A stretch of 64,000 nt of DNA from Betaproteobacteria bacterium. Lineage in GTDB: Bacteria > Pseudomonadota > Gammaproteobacteria > Burkholderiales > Burkholderiaceae_D. This document shows, piece by piece, positions 1 to 11,289 of this stretch. Numbering within the stretch: position 1 is the first letter of the stretch; the number at the start of each line of letters is the position of its first letter. A model generated the notes under the pieces. The model searched no databases and was not told the origin of the DNA. It saw only the letters and a program-made list of their open reading frames with translations. The stretch lies in the NCBI GenBank assembly GCA_013287275.1, contig JABDED010000001.1:62001-126000 (forward strand). The letters run 5' to 3'. A program made the translations under genes and the position numbers.

Positions 1-339
1 AACGACAAGGCGCCTGGTCAGTTGCCGGTAGTCCTTCCACACCATTCTTAACAGGGCGATGCATAGCCACCAGGCAGAAATGCCAAAAATAAATAATAGC
101 AAATCGGAAATCCAGGCGCCGACCCGGCCGCCGACGTTATGGATTTGCGGCACCACGCTGGCATGAGACCAGCCCGGATCTGCCTTGGCGTAGCTGGCCA
201 GGATAAGTATCAAATAGACACTAAGTGCGGCAACCACAATCCAGCGCGCCTCGGTAAGGAGCACGACGACACGGCTTGGTAGGGGTTGCGCAGGGGTAGT
301 AGTACGCTTGCGTGTGTAGGCTTCGTTAGTAGTAGTCAT
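1..339 (-). CDS. ftsK: DNA translocase FtsK, N-terminal part (cut by window edge)
   Basis: This reading frame starts at ATG 339 on the minus strand and runs off the left edge, so only about 113 residues are visible and it is absent from the ORF track. The fragment has a basic, Thr-rich N-terminus followed by hydrophobic segments (WIVVAALSVYLILILASYA, then LLLFIFGISAWWLCIALL). This fits the membrane-anchoring four-helix domain of FtsK, which tethers the septal DNA pump that clears chromosome termini and activates XerCD at dif. The segment VPQIHNVGGRVGAW is typical of beta- and gammaproteobacterial FtsK. It is divergent from trxB, a common arrangement. The motor and gamma domains lie outside the window, so integrity cannot be judged. 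Confidence 0.85.
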   Translation of the reverse strand, partial: MTTTNEAYTRKRTTTPAQPLPSRVVVLLTEARWIVVAALSVYLILILASYAKADPGWSHASVVPQIHNVGGRVGAWISDLLLFIFGISAWWLCIALLRMVWKDYRQLTRRLVV

Positions 340-1593
<1,254 letters not shown>

Positions 1594-1613
1594 GCTTGCT
1601 TTCCTGATCCATC

Positions 1614-2258
1614 ATGTCTTCGCTGAAAAATTTTGCTGACCTGAAACAGCTGGGTCAGCAACTCAAGCAACAGGAAGAGGCCCGGCTGCGCGAGCAAGCC
1701 GAGCAGCTCCGGCGCGACAAGCAGGCCAGGCTGGAAGCCGACATTTTCAGGCAGAGTGTCGGCCAGGTAGCGCCTTTGAAGACCTCGCAAAAACACCTTG
1801 CCGACATTCCCCGCCCGCAACCCATCGCCTATCAGCATCTGGCCGATGAGCGCGCGGCGCTGCGCGAATCGCTGTCCGATGAATTCGATGCAGACTCCTT
1901 GCTGGATACCGATGGCAACCTGAGCTATACCCGTCCCGGCGTGGGAGCTGACGTGGTGCGCAAATTACGCAAGGGAAGTTGGGTCATCCAGGCCCAGCTT
2001 GACCTGCATGGCATGCGGCGCGACGAAGCGCGGGAGAGCCTGGGCGAATTCCTGCGCAAATGCAATCGCAACGGGGTGCGCTGTGTGCGCATCATCCACG
2101 GTAAGGGCCTGGGCTCGGTCAACAAGGAGCCGGTGCTGAAGCAAAAAGTGAAAAACTGGTTGATACAAAAAGACGAGGTGCTGGCTTTCAGCCAGGCCAC
2201 AGCTGCTGACGGCGGCTCCGGCGCCCTGATCGTGCTGCTCAAGAGCAGCCTGGCCTAG
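1614..2258 (+). CDS. Smr/MutS2-domain protein
   Basis: The 214-residue protein has a charged, probably coiled-coil N-terminal half (QLGQQLKQQEEARLREQ). Its C-terminal Smr domain shows the two family signatures: LDLHGM at about 129-134 and HGKG at about 161-164. Smr domains bind nucleic acid and several are nicking or RNA endonucleases; stand-alone bacterial versions resemble E. coli SmrA/SmrB (YdaL/YfcN), and SmrB acts in ribosome-collision quality control. The exact role here is inferred only at family level. It lies 20 bases after trxB and may be cotranscribed. It converges on the minus-strand binding-protein gene; no clear terminator was seen between them. Confidence 0.85.
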   Translation: MSSLKNFADLKQLGQQLKQQEEARLREQAEQLRRDKQARLEADIFRQSVGQVAPLKTSQKHLADIPRPQPIAYQHLADERAALRESLSDEFDADSLLDTDGNLSYTRPGVGADVVRKLRKGSWVIQAQLDLHGMRRDEARESLGEFLRKCNRNGVRCVRIIHGKGLGSVNKEPVLKQKVKNWLIQKDEVLAFSQATAADGGSGALIVLLKSSLA

Positions 2259-2304
2259 CTCCCGCAGCTTGCCCGTTGTTTGCTCGCGTCTGCTGCATCT
2301 GCTA

Positions 2305-3456
2305 TTAATTACGGAATTTCGCATCCTTGGTAATCATCGTCATGTCGACGTATTTTGATCCATTGTGGTTGCTTGGCGAAAAATTCACATCAAATCCGCC
2401 CACATCGTAGTTGGTAGGGTTGATGGACTCCAGTGCGGAAATCAACTTGTCGCGCGTCAGATTGCGGCCGGCGCGTTTCAAGCCCTCGACAAATACCTTG
2501 GCGGCCAAGAAGCCTTCCAGGCTGGAAAAATTCAGGTCCTGTATGCCGGCCTTCTGCATCACCTTGGTATATTCGCTGACTACCGGTACCGCGCCATGCC
2601 AGGGAAAAGGCACAACCTGGGAAATCACGATACCGGGTCCATCCTTGCCGAGCGCATCTGCGAGTGCCTGGCTGCCGACAAATGACACATTGTAGAATTG
2701 GCCGGTATAGCCGGACTTGCGCATTTCCTTGATAAATGCAGCGCAGGATGAATATGCGCTGATCTGGATGATTACGTCGGGCCGCTTGGGAAGCAGCTTG
2801 TCCACGGCTTTCGCCACGTCCGTGCTATTGCGTTCCACCGTTGCGGTGTCCACCATCTGCACGTTCATCTTCTTCATCGCGCGTTCCACGCCCGCCAGGC
2901 CGGCTTTGCCGTAGGCGTCGTTCTGGTAAAAGACCGAGATATTCTTCATGCCGGTACGCACCAGCCGCTCCACCAGGTGTTCGGTCTCGTCGAAATAGCT
3001 GCCGCGGATATTGAAGATCTCACGGTTGAAGGGTTCGCGCAGCGATTGCGCACCGGTAAACGGCGCAAAAAAAGGCACCTTCGCCCGCGTGAATATCGGC
3101 AAGGCGGCATTGCTGGTTGGTGTACCCACATAACCAAACAAGGCAAACACCTCATCGCTTTCCACCAGCTTTTTGGTGTTGGCAGCGGCCAGGTCAGCCT
3201 CGTATTTGTCGTCCATCTTCAGGATTTCTATCTTGCGGCCAAATACCCCGCCCTGCGCATTGACCTGGTCGAAATAGGCCTTGGCGCCCGCATGCAGCTG
3301 TATGCCAAGCTGCGCAGCCGGGCCGGAAAATGCCGCTGACTGTCCCAATATGATTTTCTGGTCGGTAACGCCGGATTCAGCCCATACTGCTGAAATTGAG
3401 GCGGCAGACAAAACCGCTGCCAATAATGAGGACAAACACAATCGACGATTCCACAT
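2305..3456 (-). CDS. Periplasmic ABC transporter substrate-binding protein (Leu/Ile/Val type, Peripla_BP_6)
   Basis: The 383-residue precursor begins with a clear Sec signal peptide (basic start, hydrophobic core, AVWA cleavage motif at about residue 26). A type I periplasmic-binding fold follows; GQSAAFSGPAAQLG near the mature N-terminus is the familiar start of LivJ/LivK-like proteins. An AGGT precedes the ATG. No permease or ATPase genes adjoin it, so it is an orphan that may share the Liv system at 21.7-26.2 kb or serve a distant one. The ligand cannot be told from sequence; amino acids and related small organics are typical of the family. Confidence 0.85.
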   Translation of the reverse strand: MWNRRLCLSSLLAAVLSAASISAVWAESGVTDQKIILGQSAAFSGPAAQLGIQLHAGAKAYFDQVNAQGGVFGRKIEILKMDDKYEADLAAANTKKLVESDEVFALFGYVGTPTSNAALPIFTRAKVPFFAPFTGAQSLREPFNREIFNIRGSYFDETEHLVERLVRTGMKNISVFYQNDAYGKAGLAGVERAMKKMNVQMVDTATVERNSTDVAKAVDKLLPKRPDVIIQISAYSSCAAFIKEMRKSGYTGQFYNVSFVGSQALADALGKDGPGIVISQVVPFPWHGAVPVVSEYTKVMQKAGIQDLNFSSLEGFLAAKVFVEGLKRAGRNLTRDKLISALESINPTNYDVGGFDVNFSPSNHNGSKYVDMTMITKDAKFRN

Positions 3457-3631
3457 GGGCTTACCTGATATTGATTGATGGTTCGATGATGAAGCTGCTG
3501 AATGCTGAAACTACGATTGAAACTGAAGTCGAAACCGAAGATTTGCCGCTGCCGGCGTCAGCGGATAGCCAGCACCGGAAGAGTCAATTTGCTATGTCAG
3601 ATAGGACAGTTGGCGTAAAGTTCAATGCTGG

Positions 3632-3991
<360 letters not shown>

Positions 3992-4073
3992 CTAACGTCC
4001 ATTTACCATTTTATCTTGATAAAAATTCACGTTGTGCATGTTTTTTAGATGTTGATAATTTAATTAAGCGAGC

Positions 4074-5687
4074 TCAATCGCGGAATTTGGAGGTGATCGG
4101 ATAACGCCAGTCGCGCCCGAATGCCCTGTGCGTGACCCGGATGCCGACCGGCGCCTGCCTGCGCTTGTACTCGTTGATCTTGATCAGGCGGGTGATGCGT
4201 TCCACGTCGGCTTCGGCATAACCGGCGGCGATGATTTCTGCCCGCCCCTGATTTTCTTCCATATACAGTTGCATGATGCCGTCCAGGATTTCATATGGAG
4301 GCAGCGAGTCCTGATCCTTCTGGTCGGGACGCAATTCTGCCGACGGCGGACGGGTCAGGATGCGTTCCGGTATGACTTCCGACAAGCTATTGCGATAGGC
4401 GCACAGGCGGTATACCAGGGTCTTGGCAATGTCCTTGATCACCGCGAAGCCGCCTGCCATGTCGCCATACAGAGTGCAATATCCGACCGCCATTTCGCTC
4501 TTGTTGCCGGTGGTAAGCACGATGGAGCCGTATTTGTTCGACAGCGCCATCAGGATCGTGCCGCGTATCCTGGCCTGGATATTTTCTTCGGTCGTATCTT
4601 CTGCCAGGCCGGCGAATTCATCCTTCAGGGTAGTGCGGAAGGCGGTGAAGCAATCGCTGATGGATATCTCGTCATAGCGCACCTTGATGCGTTCCACCAT
4701 GTCGCGCGAATCCAGCCAGGAAATATCTGCGGTATAGGGCGACGGCATCATCACCGCCCTCACCTTGTCTGCGCCGAGCGCATCGACGGCGATGGCCAGC
4801 GTCAGTGCGGAGTCCACGCCGCCGGACAAGCCGATGACCACGCTGGGGAAGCCGTTCTTGCCGACATAATCGCGCACGCCCAGCACCAGCGCCTGATAGA
4901 CTTGCGCCTCTATCGCCAGCGGTACTGCAATCGGCATTTGTTTTGGCGTTGCGCCATCAAATTCGATCAATTGCAAATCCGGCTGGCAATGCTGCATATG
5001 CAGGCAGACATGGCCGTGCTGATCCATCACGAAAGAATTGCCGTCAAAAATCAGTTCGTCCTGGCCGCCGACCAGGTTGGCGTAAACCAGCGACAGGCCC
5101 TGGCTGGCGACATTGGCGCGCATTACGTCATAGCGCTGGTGCTGCTTGCTCATGTGGAAAGGCGAGCCGTTCGGCACCAGCAACACCTGCGCGCCGGCCT
5201 GGCGGGCCATACGCGGCGCATCCGGGAGCCAGGTGTCTTCGCAGATATTGACGCCGAATTTTGTGCCCTTGACTTCAAATACCAGGGGGATATCGGACGA
5301 CGAAAAATACCGTTTTTCGTCAAACACCATATCATTGGGCAGGTCGTGCTTGTAGTAGGCTCCCGCCACTTTGCCGTTGACCAGCAGGGAGGCTGCATTC
5401 AAGCGCCGCTCGTTTTTTACGGCGGGATGCCCGACCAGCACATGCAGATCCTTGAATTGGGCCAGCTGGATCGCGAGGTCCGACAAGCTTTCCTCGGTTT
5501 TTGCGTAAAATGCGCTACGTAACAGCAAATCCTCCGGCGGATATCCCACCAGCGAGAGTTCAGGCGTCACCAGGATATCGCTACCCTGTTCTGCCGCCCG
5601 GCGGGCGTAATCGACTATCTGGGCTGCGTTGCCGGCAAGATCGCCGACCACACTGTTCATCTGGGCTATTGCTACTTTAACTGTCAT
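4074..5687 (-). CDS. nadE: Glutamine-dependent NAD+ synthetase
   Basis: This two-domain enzyme makes NAD from deamido-NAD with glutamine as amide donor. Residues 1 to about 260 form a nitrilase-fold glutaminase with catalytic Glu43 (TPELSLVGYPPED) and the nucleophilic Cys in NICEDTWLPD. The C-terminal half is the NH3-dependent synthetase with the PP-loop SGGVDSA. The 537-residue length matches the bacterial glutamine-hydrolysing class. The gene is followed by glnB on the same strand and is divergent from the GNAT-like gene at 5777. Nothing looks damaged. Confidence 0.95.
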   Translation of the reverse strand: MTVKVAIAQMNSVVGDLAGNAAQIVDYARRAAEQGSDILVTPELSLVGYPPEDLLLRSAFYAKTEESLSDLAIQLAQFKDLHVLVGHPAVKNERRLNAASLLVNGKVAGAYYKHDLPNDMVFDEKRYFSSSDIPLVFEVKGTKFGVNICEDTWLPDAPRMARQAGAQVLLVPNGSPFHMSKQHQRYDVMRANVASQGLSLVYANLVGGQDELIFDGNSFVMDQHGHVCLHMQHCQPDLQLIEFDGATPKQMPIAVPLAIEAQVYQALVLGVRDYVGKNGFPSVVIGLSGGVDSALTLAIAVDALGADKVRAVMMPSPYTADISWLDSRDMVERIKVRYDEISISDCFTAFRTTLKDEFAGLAEDTTEENIQARIRGTILMALSNKYGSIVLTTGNKSEMAVGYCTLYGDMAGGFAVIKDIAKTLVYRLCAYRNSLSEVIPERILTRPPSAELRPDQKDQDSLPPYEILDGIMQLYMEENQGRAEIIAAGYAEADVERITRLIKINEYKRRQAPVGIRVTHRAFGRDWRYPITSKFRD

Positions 5688-5776
5688 GGTGAATGCTTTT
5701 TTCAGGTCTCAGGCGCTGCCGGATCGGGTCTGGCGAGGCGTCCAACGGTAATAACGGTAATATCACGTAAATTATA

Positions 5777-6955
5777 ATGAATCTTACTTCGAATGCTGGT
5801 GTGAATCTCAATTCTGCTCAAGCCCATTATCGCATGCGCATCCTGTCTTCCATGTCCGATATCGGGCAAAAACAATGGGATGGGTTGCTGGCGATGCAGC
5901 AGGAAGCCAATCCTTTCCTGTCTTACGCCTTCCTGCACGCGCTGCACGAATCGGGCTCAGCCTGCGCAAAGACGGGCTGGCGGCCGGTCTACCTGAGCCT
6001 GTGGGACCAGGAGCAACTGGTCGCGGCAATGCCGCTCTATGAAAAATCGCACTCATATGGTGAATATGTGTTCGACTGGGCCTGGGCCGACGCCTATCAG
6101 CGACACGGCTTGAATTACTATCCCAAATTGCTGTCGGCGATCCCGTTTACGCCGGTAAGCGGCGTACGCTTGCTGGCGGCTGACCCGGCCGCGAGGGCAA
6201 CACTGCTGCAGGCGCTGTGCAGGTTGCAAGAGTCCAGCGGCATCTCGTCCACGCATATCCTGTTCCCGACCGAGGCCGAGGCGGAACAACTCAGCGGCTC
6301 GGGTTTCATGCTGCGCAGCGGTGTGCAATTCCACTGGCTGAACCAGGATTACCGGGATTTTGAACATTTCCTGTCCACGCTGGAGCAAAAAAAGCGCAAA
6401 AATATACGTGCGGAGCGCCGCAAGGTCGCCGAAGCCGGAGTTAGTTTCCGCCACGTTGCCGGGCCTGACATGACTGAAGACGACTGGCGTTTTTTCAAGC
6501 GCTGCTATGACCATACCTATTCCGACCATTATTCCACGCCCTACCTGAACCTGGACTTTTTCCTCAGGATAGGCGCGGCCATGCCTGAGCATATCCATCT
6601 GATTTTTGCGCAGAGAAACGGCCGCGCGATCGCGTCTTCCTTGCTGATCCATTCCGGGCAGGCGGTGTATGGCAGGTATTGGGGCGCCCTGGAGCATATC
6701 CCCTGCCTGCATTTTGAAACAGCGTATTACCAGGCGATAGAGTTTTGCATTGCCCAGGGTATACAGGTATTTGAAGGCGGCGCCCAGGGTGAGCACAAGA
6801 TGGCGCGCGGCTTCCTGCCGCAAAAAACCTATTCGGCCCATTGGCTGGCCCATGCCGAATTTTCCAATGCGGTCGCGGTGTTCCTGCAGCGGGAAGCCGG
6901 AGGAATGGAGGAATATATCAGCGAGCTCAATGAGCGGGCGCCTTACCGGAAATAG
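5777..6955 (+). CDS. GNAT-fold protein of the peptidogalycan biosynthesis/recognition family (DUF482-like)
   Basis: The 392-residue protein resembles the PF04339 family of double-GNAT, FemAB-like proteins. Supporting segments are NPFLSYAFLHALHESG near the start, ADAYQRHGLNYYPK, FPTEAEAEQ, KKRKNIRAERRKV and GAQGEHKMARGF near the end. Some relatives are predicted to attach aminoacyl groups, but the substrate is unknown. The start at 5777 has a weak ribosome site; an internal ATG at 5834 (MRILSSMSD) is an alternative that would remove 19 residues. It is divergent from nadE and precedes the kinase gene by about 120 bases. Confidence 0.75.
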   Translation: MNLTSNAGVNLNSAQAHYRMRILSSMSDIGQKQWDGLLAMQQEANPFLSYAFLHALHESGSACAKTGWRPVYLSLWDQEQLVAAMPLYEKSHSYGEYVFDWAWADAYQRHGLNYYPKLLSAIPFTPVSGVRLLAADPAARATLLQALCRLQESSGISSTHILFPTEAEAEQLSGSGFMLRSGVQFHWLNQDYRDFEHFLSTLEQKKRKNIRAERRKVAEAGVSFRHVAGPDMTEDDWRFFKRCYDHTYSDHYSTPYLNLDFFLRIGAAMPEHIHLIFAQRNGRAIASSLLIHSGQAVYGRYWGALEHIPCLHFETAYYQAIEFCIAQGIQVFEGGAQGEHKMARGFLPQKTYSAHWLAHAEFSNAVAVFLQREAGGMEEYISELNERAPYRK

Positions 6956-7074
6956 CATCTGGAATCAATGTTAAATGCCCGGTCATATCTGCTTACATTT
7001 TTATGAGGAGGCACAGTGCCAGGATGCAAGGAAAAACTTGAAATTATCAGCAAGGCAAGGCATCCTGTCACGAT

Positions 7075-8124
7075 ATGCAAAATACCACTCCGCCTAATAT
7101 TCCAACCACTCCCGGATTGTCCAAACGCCGGGTCGGCAGGTTTTACCTGACCAGTGAGCTTGGCAAGGGATCGAACGGCTCGGTGTTCCTTGGCCATGAT
7201 CCCATTATCGACCGCGATGTCGCCATCAAGACCCTGGCAACCACTCCCGGACTGGCGGATAAAAAGCAGCGCGAACAGCAATTTATCAATGAAGCGCGTG
7301 CTGCGGGCCGCCTGTCGCATCCGAATATCGTTACGATCTATGACGCCTCCAGCGAAGGCGGCACGACTTTTATCGCGATGGAGTTCCTGCAGGGCCAGGA
7401 TTTGCGCCAGGCACTCGCATCCGGCCGCCGTTTTGACAGCATAGAGACTGTCAACATCATCACCAAGGTGGCGTCGGCATTGGCTTATGCGCATGAAAAC
7501 GGCGTCATTCACCGCGACATCAAGCCGGGCAATATTTTCATCTTGCCGAATAACCAGCCCAAGGTAGTGGATTTCGGCATCGCGCGCGCGCCTAACCGCA
7601 TCCTGTCCGACCAGGCCAATCCAGAGCACACGCTGTTCAATAATAATATACTCGGCACTCCCAACTACATGTCGCCGGAGCAGGCTATGGGGCAGCAAGT
7701 CACCGCCGCGACGGATGTGTATTCTCTCGGTGCGGTGATGTATGAGATGCTGACGCAGCAAAAACCCTTCCAGGGACAAAATATCGATAAGTTGTTGCAG
7801 CAGATTGCCCATAAGACACCGAAGTCCCCGTCCGAACTGAGCCCCAATGTCCCTGCCGCCCTGACTGCTATCGTAACGAAGGCGATGCAAAAAAATCCGG
7901 CGGAACGGTATACCAGCGCCGCTGAAATGGGACAGGCGCTGGATAAATTCCTGGAGAGGGACAAGCGCCTGAAAAGAAAGCGTGGCCGACCGGCGGGCGA
8001 TGCGAATGGAACCCAGGAGCAAGCGCCTGAGCGCAGTTCGCTGTTCTGGCTGAGCTGTATTGCCGTCGTTGTCGCGCTGCTGGCTGTTGCGGCAAATTTC
8101 TGGCTGAAGGTGGTCCCGCACTGA
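7075..8124 (+). CDS. Membrane-anchored serine/threonine protein kinase
   Basis: This Hanks-type (PknB-like) kinase has 349 residues. It shows the Gly-rich loop GKGSNGSVFLG, the VAIK lysine at residue 52, the catalytic HRDIKPGN with Asp148, DFGIA with Asp166, and the MSPEQ motif in place of APE. A Lys/Arg-rich linker (KRLKRKRGR) then leads to one C-terminal transmembrane helix (LFWLSCIAVVVALLAVAANF) and only a few residues beyond it, so there is no periplasmic sensor domain. Catalytic residues are intact. No phosphatase or FHA partner adjoins it, so its targets are unknown. A shared terminator separates it from ppa. Confidence 0.93.
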   Translation: MQNTTPPNIPTTPGLSKRRVGRFYLTSELGKGSNGSVFLGHDPIIDRDVAIKTLATTPGLADKKQREQQFINEARAAGRLSHPNIVTIYDASSEGGTTFIAMEFLQGQDLRQALASGRRFDSIETVNIITKVASALAYAHENGVIHRDIKPGNIFILPNNQPKVVDFGIARAPNRILSDQANPEHTLFNNNILGTPNYMSPEQAMGQQVTAATDVYSLGAVMYEMLTQQKPFQGQNIDKLLQQIAHKTPKSPSELSPNVPAALTAIVTKAMQKNPAERYTSAAEMGQALDKFLERDKRLKRKRGRPAGDANGTQEQAPERSSLFWLSCIAVVVALLAVAANFWLKVVPH

Positions 8125-8183
8125 TAGCTGAATTAAGACTGTGCTACTGCCGATCTTCGGCTGGCCTATCGAGCGGAAAATAA

Positions 8184-8209
8184 AAAAGGCACAATTTCTT
8201 GTGCCTTTT
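8184..8209. terminator. Bidirectional intrinsic terminator between the kinase gene and ppa
   Basis: A perfect 11-bp stem (AAAAGGCACAA paired with TTGTGCCTTTT) encloses a TTTC loop. T-runs follow on both strands (TTTTGTTTT on plus, a six-T run on minus), so it can end both convergent transcripts. Confidence 0.93.
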
Positions 8210-8241
8210 GTTTTGCTTGCGCCTGCTTCTTTGTCGGAAGC

Positions 8242-8778
8242 TCAGGCCAGCGATTTCTTGTAGTTTTCAACGCCGGCGATGATCTCTGCCTTGGCTTCAT
8301 CAGGGCCGCCCCAGCCTTCGACTTTAACCCATTTGCCTTTTTCCAGGTCTTTGTAATGTTCAAAGAAGTGCTGGATCTGCCTTAAGCGCAGTTCGTTCAT
8401 ATCTTCCGGTTTTTGCCAGTGGGTATAGATAGGCAGAATTTTGTCTACCGGCACTGCCAGTACTTTTGCATCGTTACCGGCTTCGTCGGTCATCTGCAGC
8501 ACGCCAATAGGACGGCAACGTACGACTACGCCAGGAATCAGCGGGAAAGGCGTGATCACCAGCACGTCGACAGGATCGCCGTCGCCGGCGATGGTTTGCG
8601 GTACATAGCCGTAGTTGCAAGGGTAATGCATCGCTGTGCCCATGAAACGGTCAACAAAGATCGCGCCCGTTTCCTTGTCAACTTCATATTTGATCGGATC
8701 AGCATTCATCGGGATTTCAATAATGACATTGAAATCATTAGGCAAGTCTCGGCCGGCAGGAACGTTATTCAAGCTCAT
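8242..8778 (-). CDS. ppa: Inorganic pyrophosphatase
   Basis: This soluble family I pyrophosphatase hydrolyses PPi to phosphate and drives biosynthetic reactions forward. At 178 residues it has the usual bacterial length. The signature [10 protein letters not shown], which holds the metal-binding aspartates, is intact, and the upstream [15 protein letters not shown] and NYGYVPQT segments are typical. An AAGAG precedes the ATG. It stands alone, converging on the kinase gene at a shared terminator and separated from hemY by about 150 bases. Confidence 0.97.
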   Translation of the reverse strand: MSLNNVPAGRDLPNDFNVIIEIPMNADPIKYEVDKETGAIFVDRFMGTAMHYPCNYGYVPQTIAGDGDPVDVLVITPFPLIPGVVVRCRPIGVLQMTDEAGNDAKVLAVPVDKILPIYTHWQKPEDMNELRLRQIQHFFEHYKDLEKGKWVKVEGWGGPDEAKAEIIAGVENYKKSLA

Positions 8779-8926
8779 GTTGCTCTTTCAAAATAGAAAT
8801 CAGGAATTCTGTGGGCTAAATTATAGCCGTTTTTGCTTGGCGATTGTGCATTGCAATAGAGGAAGAGTTGCTTATTCCATCAGGCTTTCCTGCGGATGCA
8901 GATGAAATAAGCGGTCTCAGCGGTCT

Positions 8927-10123
8927 CTATAGCGTCGTTGCGATCGCGCATTGGCGATAGTGGAAGGCGGCCTCTTCGGTTTGCCCCAGCGCCTCATGCA
9001 TTTGCGCTAGTTTCAGGTTGGCTTCGCGCACGGTCCGGGGCTCCATCGCATCGGACAAGGCCTGCTCCAGGTGCCTTTGCGCCTTGCCCCACAGTTTTTG
9101 CTTGAAGCATAGTACGCCCAGGGTCAGGGCCAACTCGGGATCGGTCGGCCTGTTTTGCGTCCATTGCTCGCAATTCTCTATCTGCGTCAGCAAGGCGGCA
9201 GAACCTTCCGCTGCCGCGGCGTCACGGTAGGCGCGTAGCAGCCGGTTGTCCCACTCTTCTGCCAGGGCCTTCTCAACCACACTACGTGCATCGTCATGCA
9301 GGCCACGGTCATTGAATGCCAGCGCAGCGCAATACGCGACGAAGGGAATTTTCCTGTCTGCCGCAGGTATTTCATACCAGACCCGGCGTATCGATTCGGC
9401 GTCATGCCCATGCTCTTTCAGCAAGTCTTCATAGGCCAGTTCGCGCAAGCGGTTGGACAGGGCGGGATGCAGGGCCCGGTGCTTATCGAGAGTACGCACC
9501 AGTTTCAGCACTTCCGGCCATTTCTTTGCCTGCTGGTTGGCTTTCAGCGCCCAGCGCAGCACCTGTATATGGCGCGTGCCGCTGGCGTTCAGTTCCTTGA
9601 CCGCCTCCAGCGCCTGGTCGGACTTGTGCTCGTCAACCAGCAATTCGGTCATGCTGACCAGGCGTGCGGTCTTGTGCAGGGGATCGTGTTCTATGCTGGC
9701 AAACCAGGCGTCGCGGCGCTCGAACTGGCTCATGTGATGTGCCGCCCTGGCGCCGATCAGTGAAGCGACGCCGGCATTTTCCGGCAGCTCGGAAGCGCGC
9801 AGGGCCCCTTTCTCCGCATGGCCGAAGCGGCCTTCGAACAGCGATTTCAAGGCTTCCCGCAGCGCCTTGTTGCCGTCACGCTCGCGCTTGTTCTGCCGGT
9901 ATGCGGCGACTTTGCTCGGCATTTTTTGTGTGGCTGCGACGGCCCTGATGAACAAATAGGCCAGCACAAACAATACCAATGCCAGCAGCAGGAAAAAATT
10001 CAGCGACAGGTCCAGCCGGTAAGGCGGATAGAACAGCACTACATTGCCGGGGTTGTAGCGCGCGCCCATGGCCAGGCCTACTGCCAGTGCAAAAATAATC
10101 AGAAGCCGGATAAATACACGCAT
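8927..10123 (-). CDS. hemY: HemY, heme-biosynthesis-associated membrane TPR protein
   Basis: The 398-residue protein has two N-terminal transmembrane helices (residues 2-18 and about 40-63) followed by a tetratricopeptide-like helical domain, the architecture of proteobacterial HemY. This is not the Bacillus protoporphyrinogen oxidase of the same name. Its role in late heme synthesis or tetrapyrrole handling at the inner membrane is not firmly established. It is the last gene of hemC-hemD-hemX-hemY, beginning 2 bases after the hemX stop, which implies translational coupling. Confidence 0.92.
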   Translation of the reverse strand: MRVFIRLLIIFALAVGLAMGARYNPGNVVLFYPPYRLDLSLNFFLLLALVLFVLAYLFIRAVAATQKMPSKVAAYRQNKRERDGNKALREALKSLFEGRFGHAEKGALRASELPENAGVASLIGARAAHHMSQFERRDAWFASIEHDPLHKTARLVSMTELLVDEHKSDQALEAVKELNASGTRHIQVLRWALKANQQAKKWPEVLKLVRTLDKHRALHPALSNRLRELAYEDLLKEHGHDAESIRRVWYEIPAADRKIPFVAYCAALAFNDRGLHDDARSVVEKALAEEWDNRLLRAYRDAAAAEGSAALLTQIENCEQWTQNRPTDPELALTLGVLCFKQKLWGKAQRHLEQALSDAMEPRTVREANLKLAQMHEALGQTEEAAFHYRQCAIATTL

Positions 10124-10125
10124 AT

Positions 10126-11289
10126 TTATGGCTTCACTTTGTAGTTGCGAACTGCATTCAGGCTGTCGGACAGCGTAGGCATTTCTATCGACAGGTTGCT
10201 GCTTTGCACCTGCGTTAACATGTTTTTCGCGGCTAGAGTTTTCTTGTCGCGGGTGTCGAAGTATTTGTCGATCGCAGCCTGGGCGGCGATCATGTCGGTG
10301 CGGAAGGTGCCTTCATTGCGCGACAACAGGGCCAGGCGCGCATTCAGCAGGCGTAGCTTCAGGTTTTCGCGCGCGAAATAGCCCTGGGTCGGCGTCAGCA
10401 GCAAGGCATCCGGCGTTTCTACATTGCGGACACGCACCAGTTGCCTGACTTCGCCCCACATCTCGCTGGAAAAACTCTGCCATGCATCCTGCACGCGCAC
10501 GGTCCAGGTATTTTCAGGAATCTCTTCCGGGCCGGCTTTCTTGGCGTTTTTCGCGCTGTTCGGGCTGGATTTGGGCAAAATCCGCAAAGGCGCCTTAGGC
10601 GGCGTCGCGCTTTCCACCGATTTTTCACCGGACAAGAGCGGGATCTCGTCCACGCGCGCGATCACGCTATCCAGGCGCACTGCGATGCCAGGCAGGTCCA
10701 GCGCCGGCAGCGCTTTCAATCTTTCAATATCCTTGGCAATGGCGCGGCGGATCGTGATGAATTGCGGCTTGTCCGATTTTGCCAGGCGGCTGTCGGCGTT
10801 TTGCAGCGCAATCAGCGCGCCCTGCACGTTTCCGGCCAGCTGTAATTGCTGGCTGGCGGTGGACAGCACCTGCTCTATTTCGGCCAATGCCCAGTCGTCG
10901 CGATTACGGGACAATTCCTGGTACATTTGCTCCAGCGCCAGTTGCTGGCTGCTGGCTTCCTGCTGCTTGCTTTCCAGCAGGATTACCTTGGCCTGGATTT
11001 CCTTGGTGGTTTCCTGCACTGTCTTGGCCAATATCTTGGTTTCGCTGCTGTTGGTATCGGCGCTTTGCAGGCGGCGCGCAATTTCTTCGCGCAGGCTGCT
11101 GATCTGGCTATGCGAATACCACCAGTTTGTTGCAAGCAATACGGCCAGCAGCCCGGACAGCGCATAGGCAGGCATCAGCGATGCGCTTTTGGCCGGCTCG
11201 GGATAAACGGAGGGAATAGCCTGGTTGACAGGAATTTCTGTCGAATTGACCGTCGATACGGTGCCGGGGGATGATTGCTGTTCACTCAT
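10126..11289 (-). CDS. hemX: HemX, uroporphyrinogen-III C-methyltransferase-like membrane protein
   Basis: I start at ATG 11289 (MSEQQSS), giving 387 residues; the track start at 11469 lies inside hemD. The protein has a Pro/Ser/Thr-rich cytoplasmic tail, one transmembrane helix at about 38-58 (LSGLLAVLLATNWW) and a long coiled-coil and helical periplasmic region. A short basic, proline-rich insert lies near the middle (PPKAPLRILPKSSPNSAKN). HemX of this type lacks SAM-binding methyltransferase motifs despite its common name, and its function is unclear. The ATG overlaps the hemD stop (ATGA), so the two are translationally coupled. Confidence 0.88.
   Translation of the reverse strand: MSEQQSSPGTVSTVNSTEIPVNQAIPSVYPEPAKSASLMPAYALSGLLAVLLATNWWYSHSQISSLREEIARRLQSADTNSSETKILAKTVQETTKEIQAKVILLESKQQEASSQQLALEQMYQELSRNRDDWALAEIEQVLSTASQQLQLAGNVQGALIALQNADSRLAKSDKPQFITIRRAIAKDIERLKALPALDLPGIAVRLDSVIARVDEIPLLSGEKSVESATPPKAPLRILPKSSPNSAKNAKKAGPEEIPENTWTVRVQDAWQSFSSEMWGEVRQLVRVRNVETPDALLLTPTQGYFARENLKLRLLNARLALLSRNEGTFRTDMIAAQAAIDKYFDTRDKKTLAAKNMLTQVQSSNLSIEMPTLSDSLNAVRNYKVKP

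Noticed and set aside
4128-5522. 464-residue plus-strand ORF inside nadE
   Set aside because: It is antisense to the well-conserved nadE, shows His/Gln/Arg-rich composition with no family features, and arises from the GC-biased third positions of nadE.
6943-8121. 392-residue minus-strand ORF covering the kinase gene
   Set aside because: Shadow of the kinase gene; no recognisable motifs and no ribosome site.
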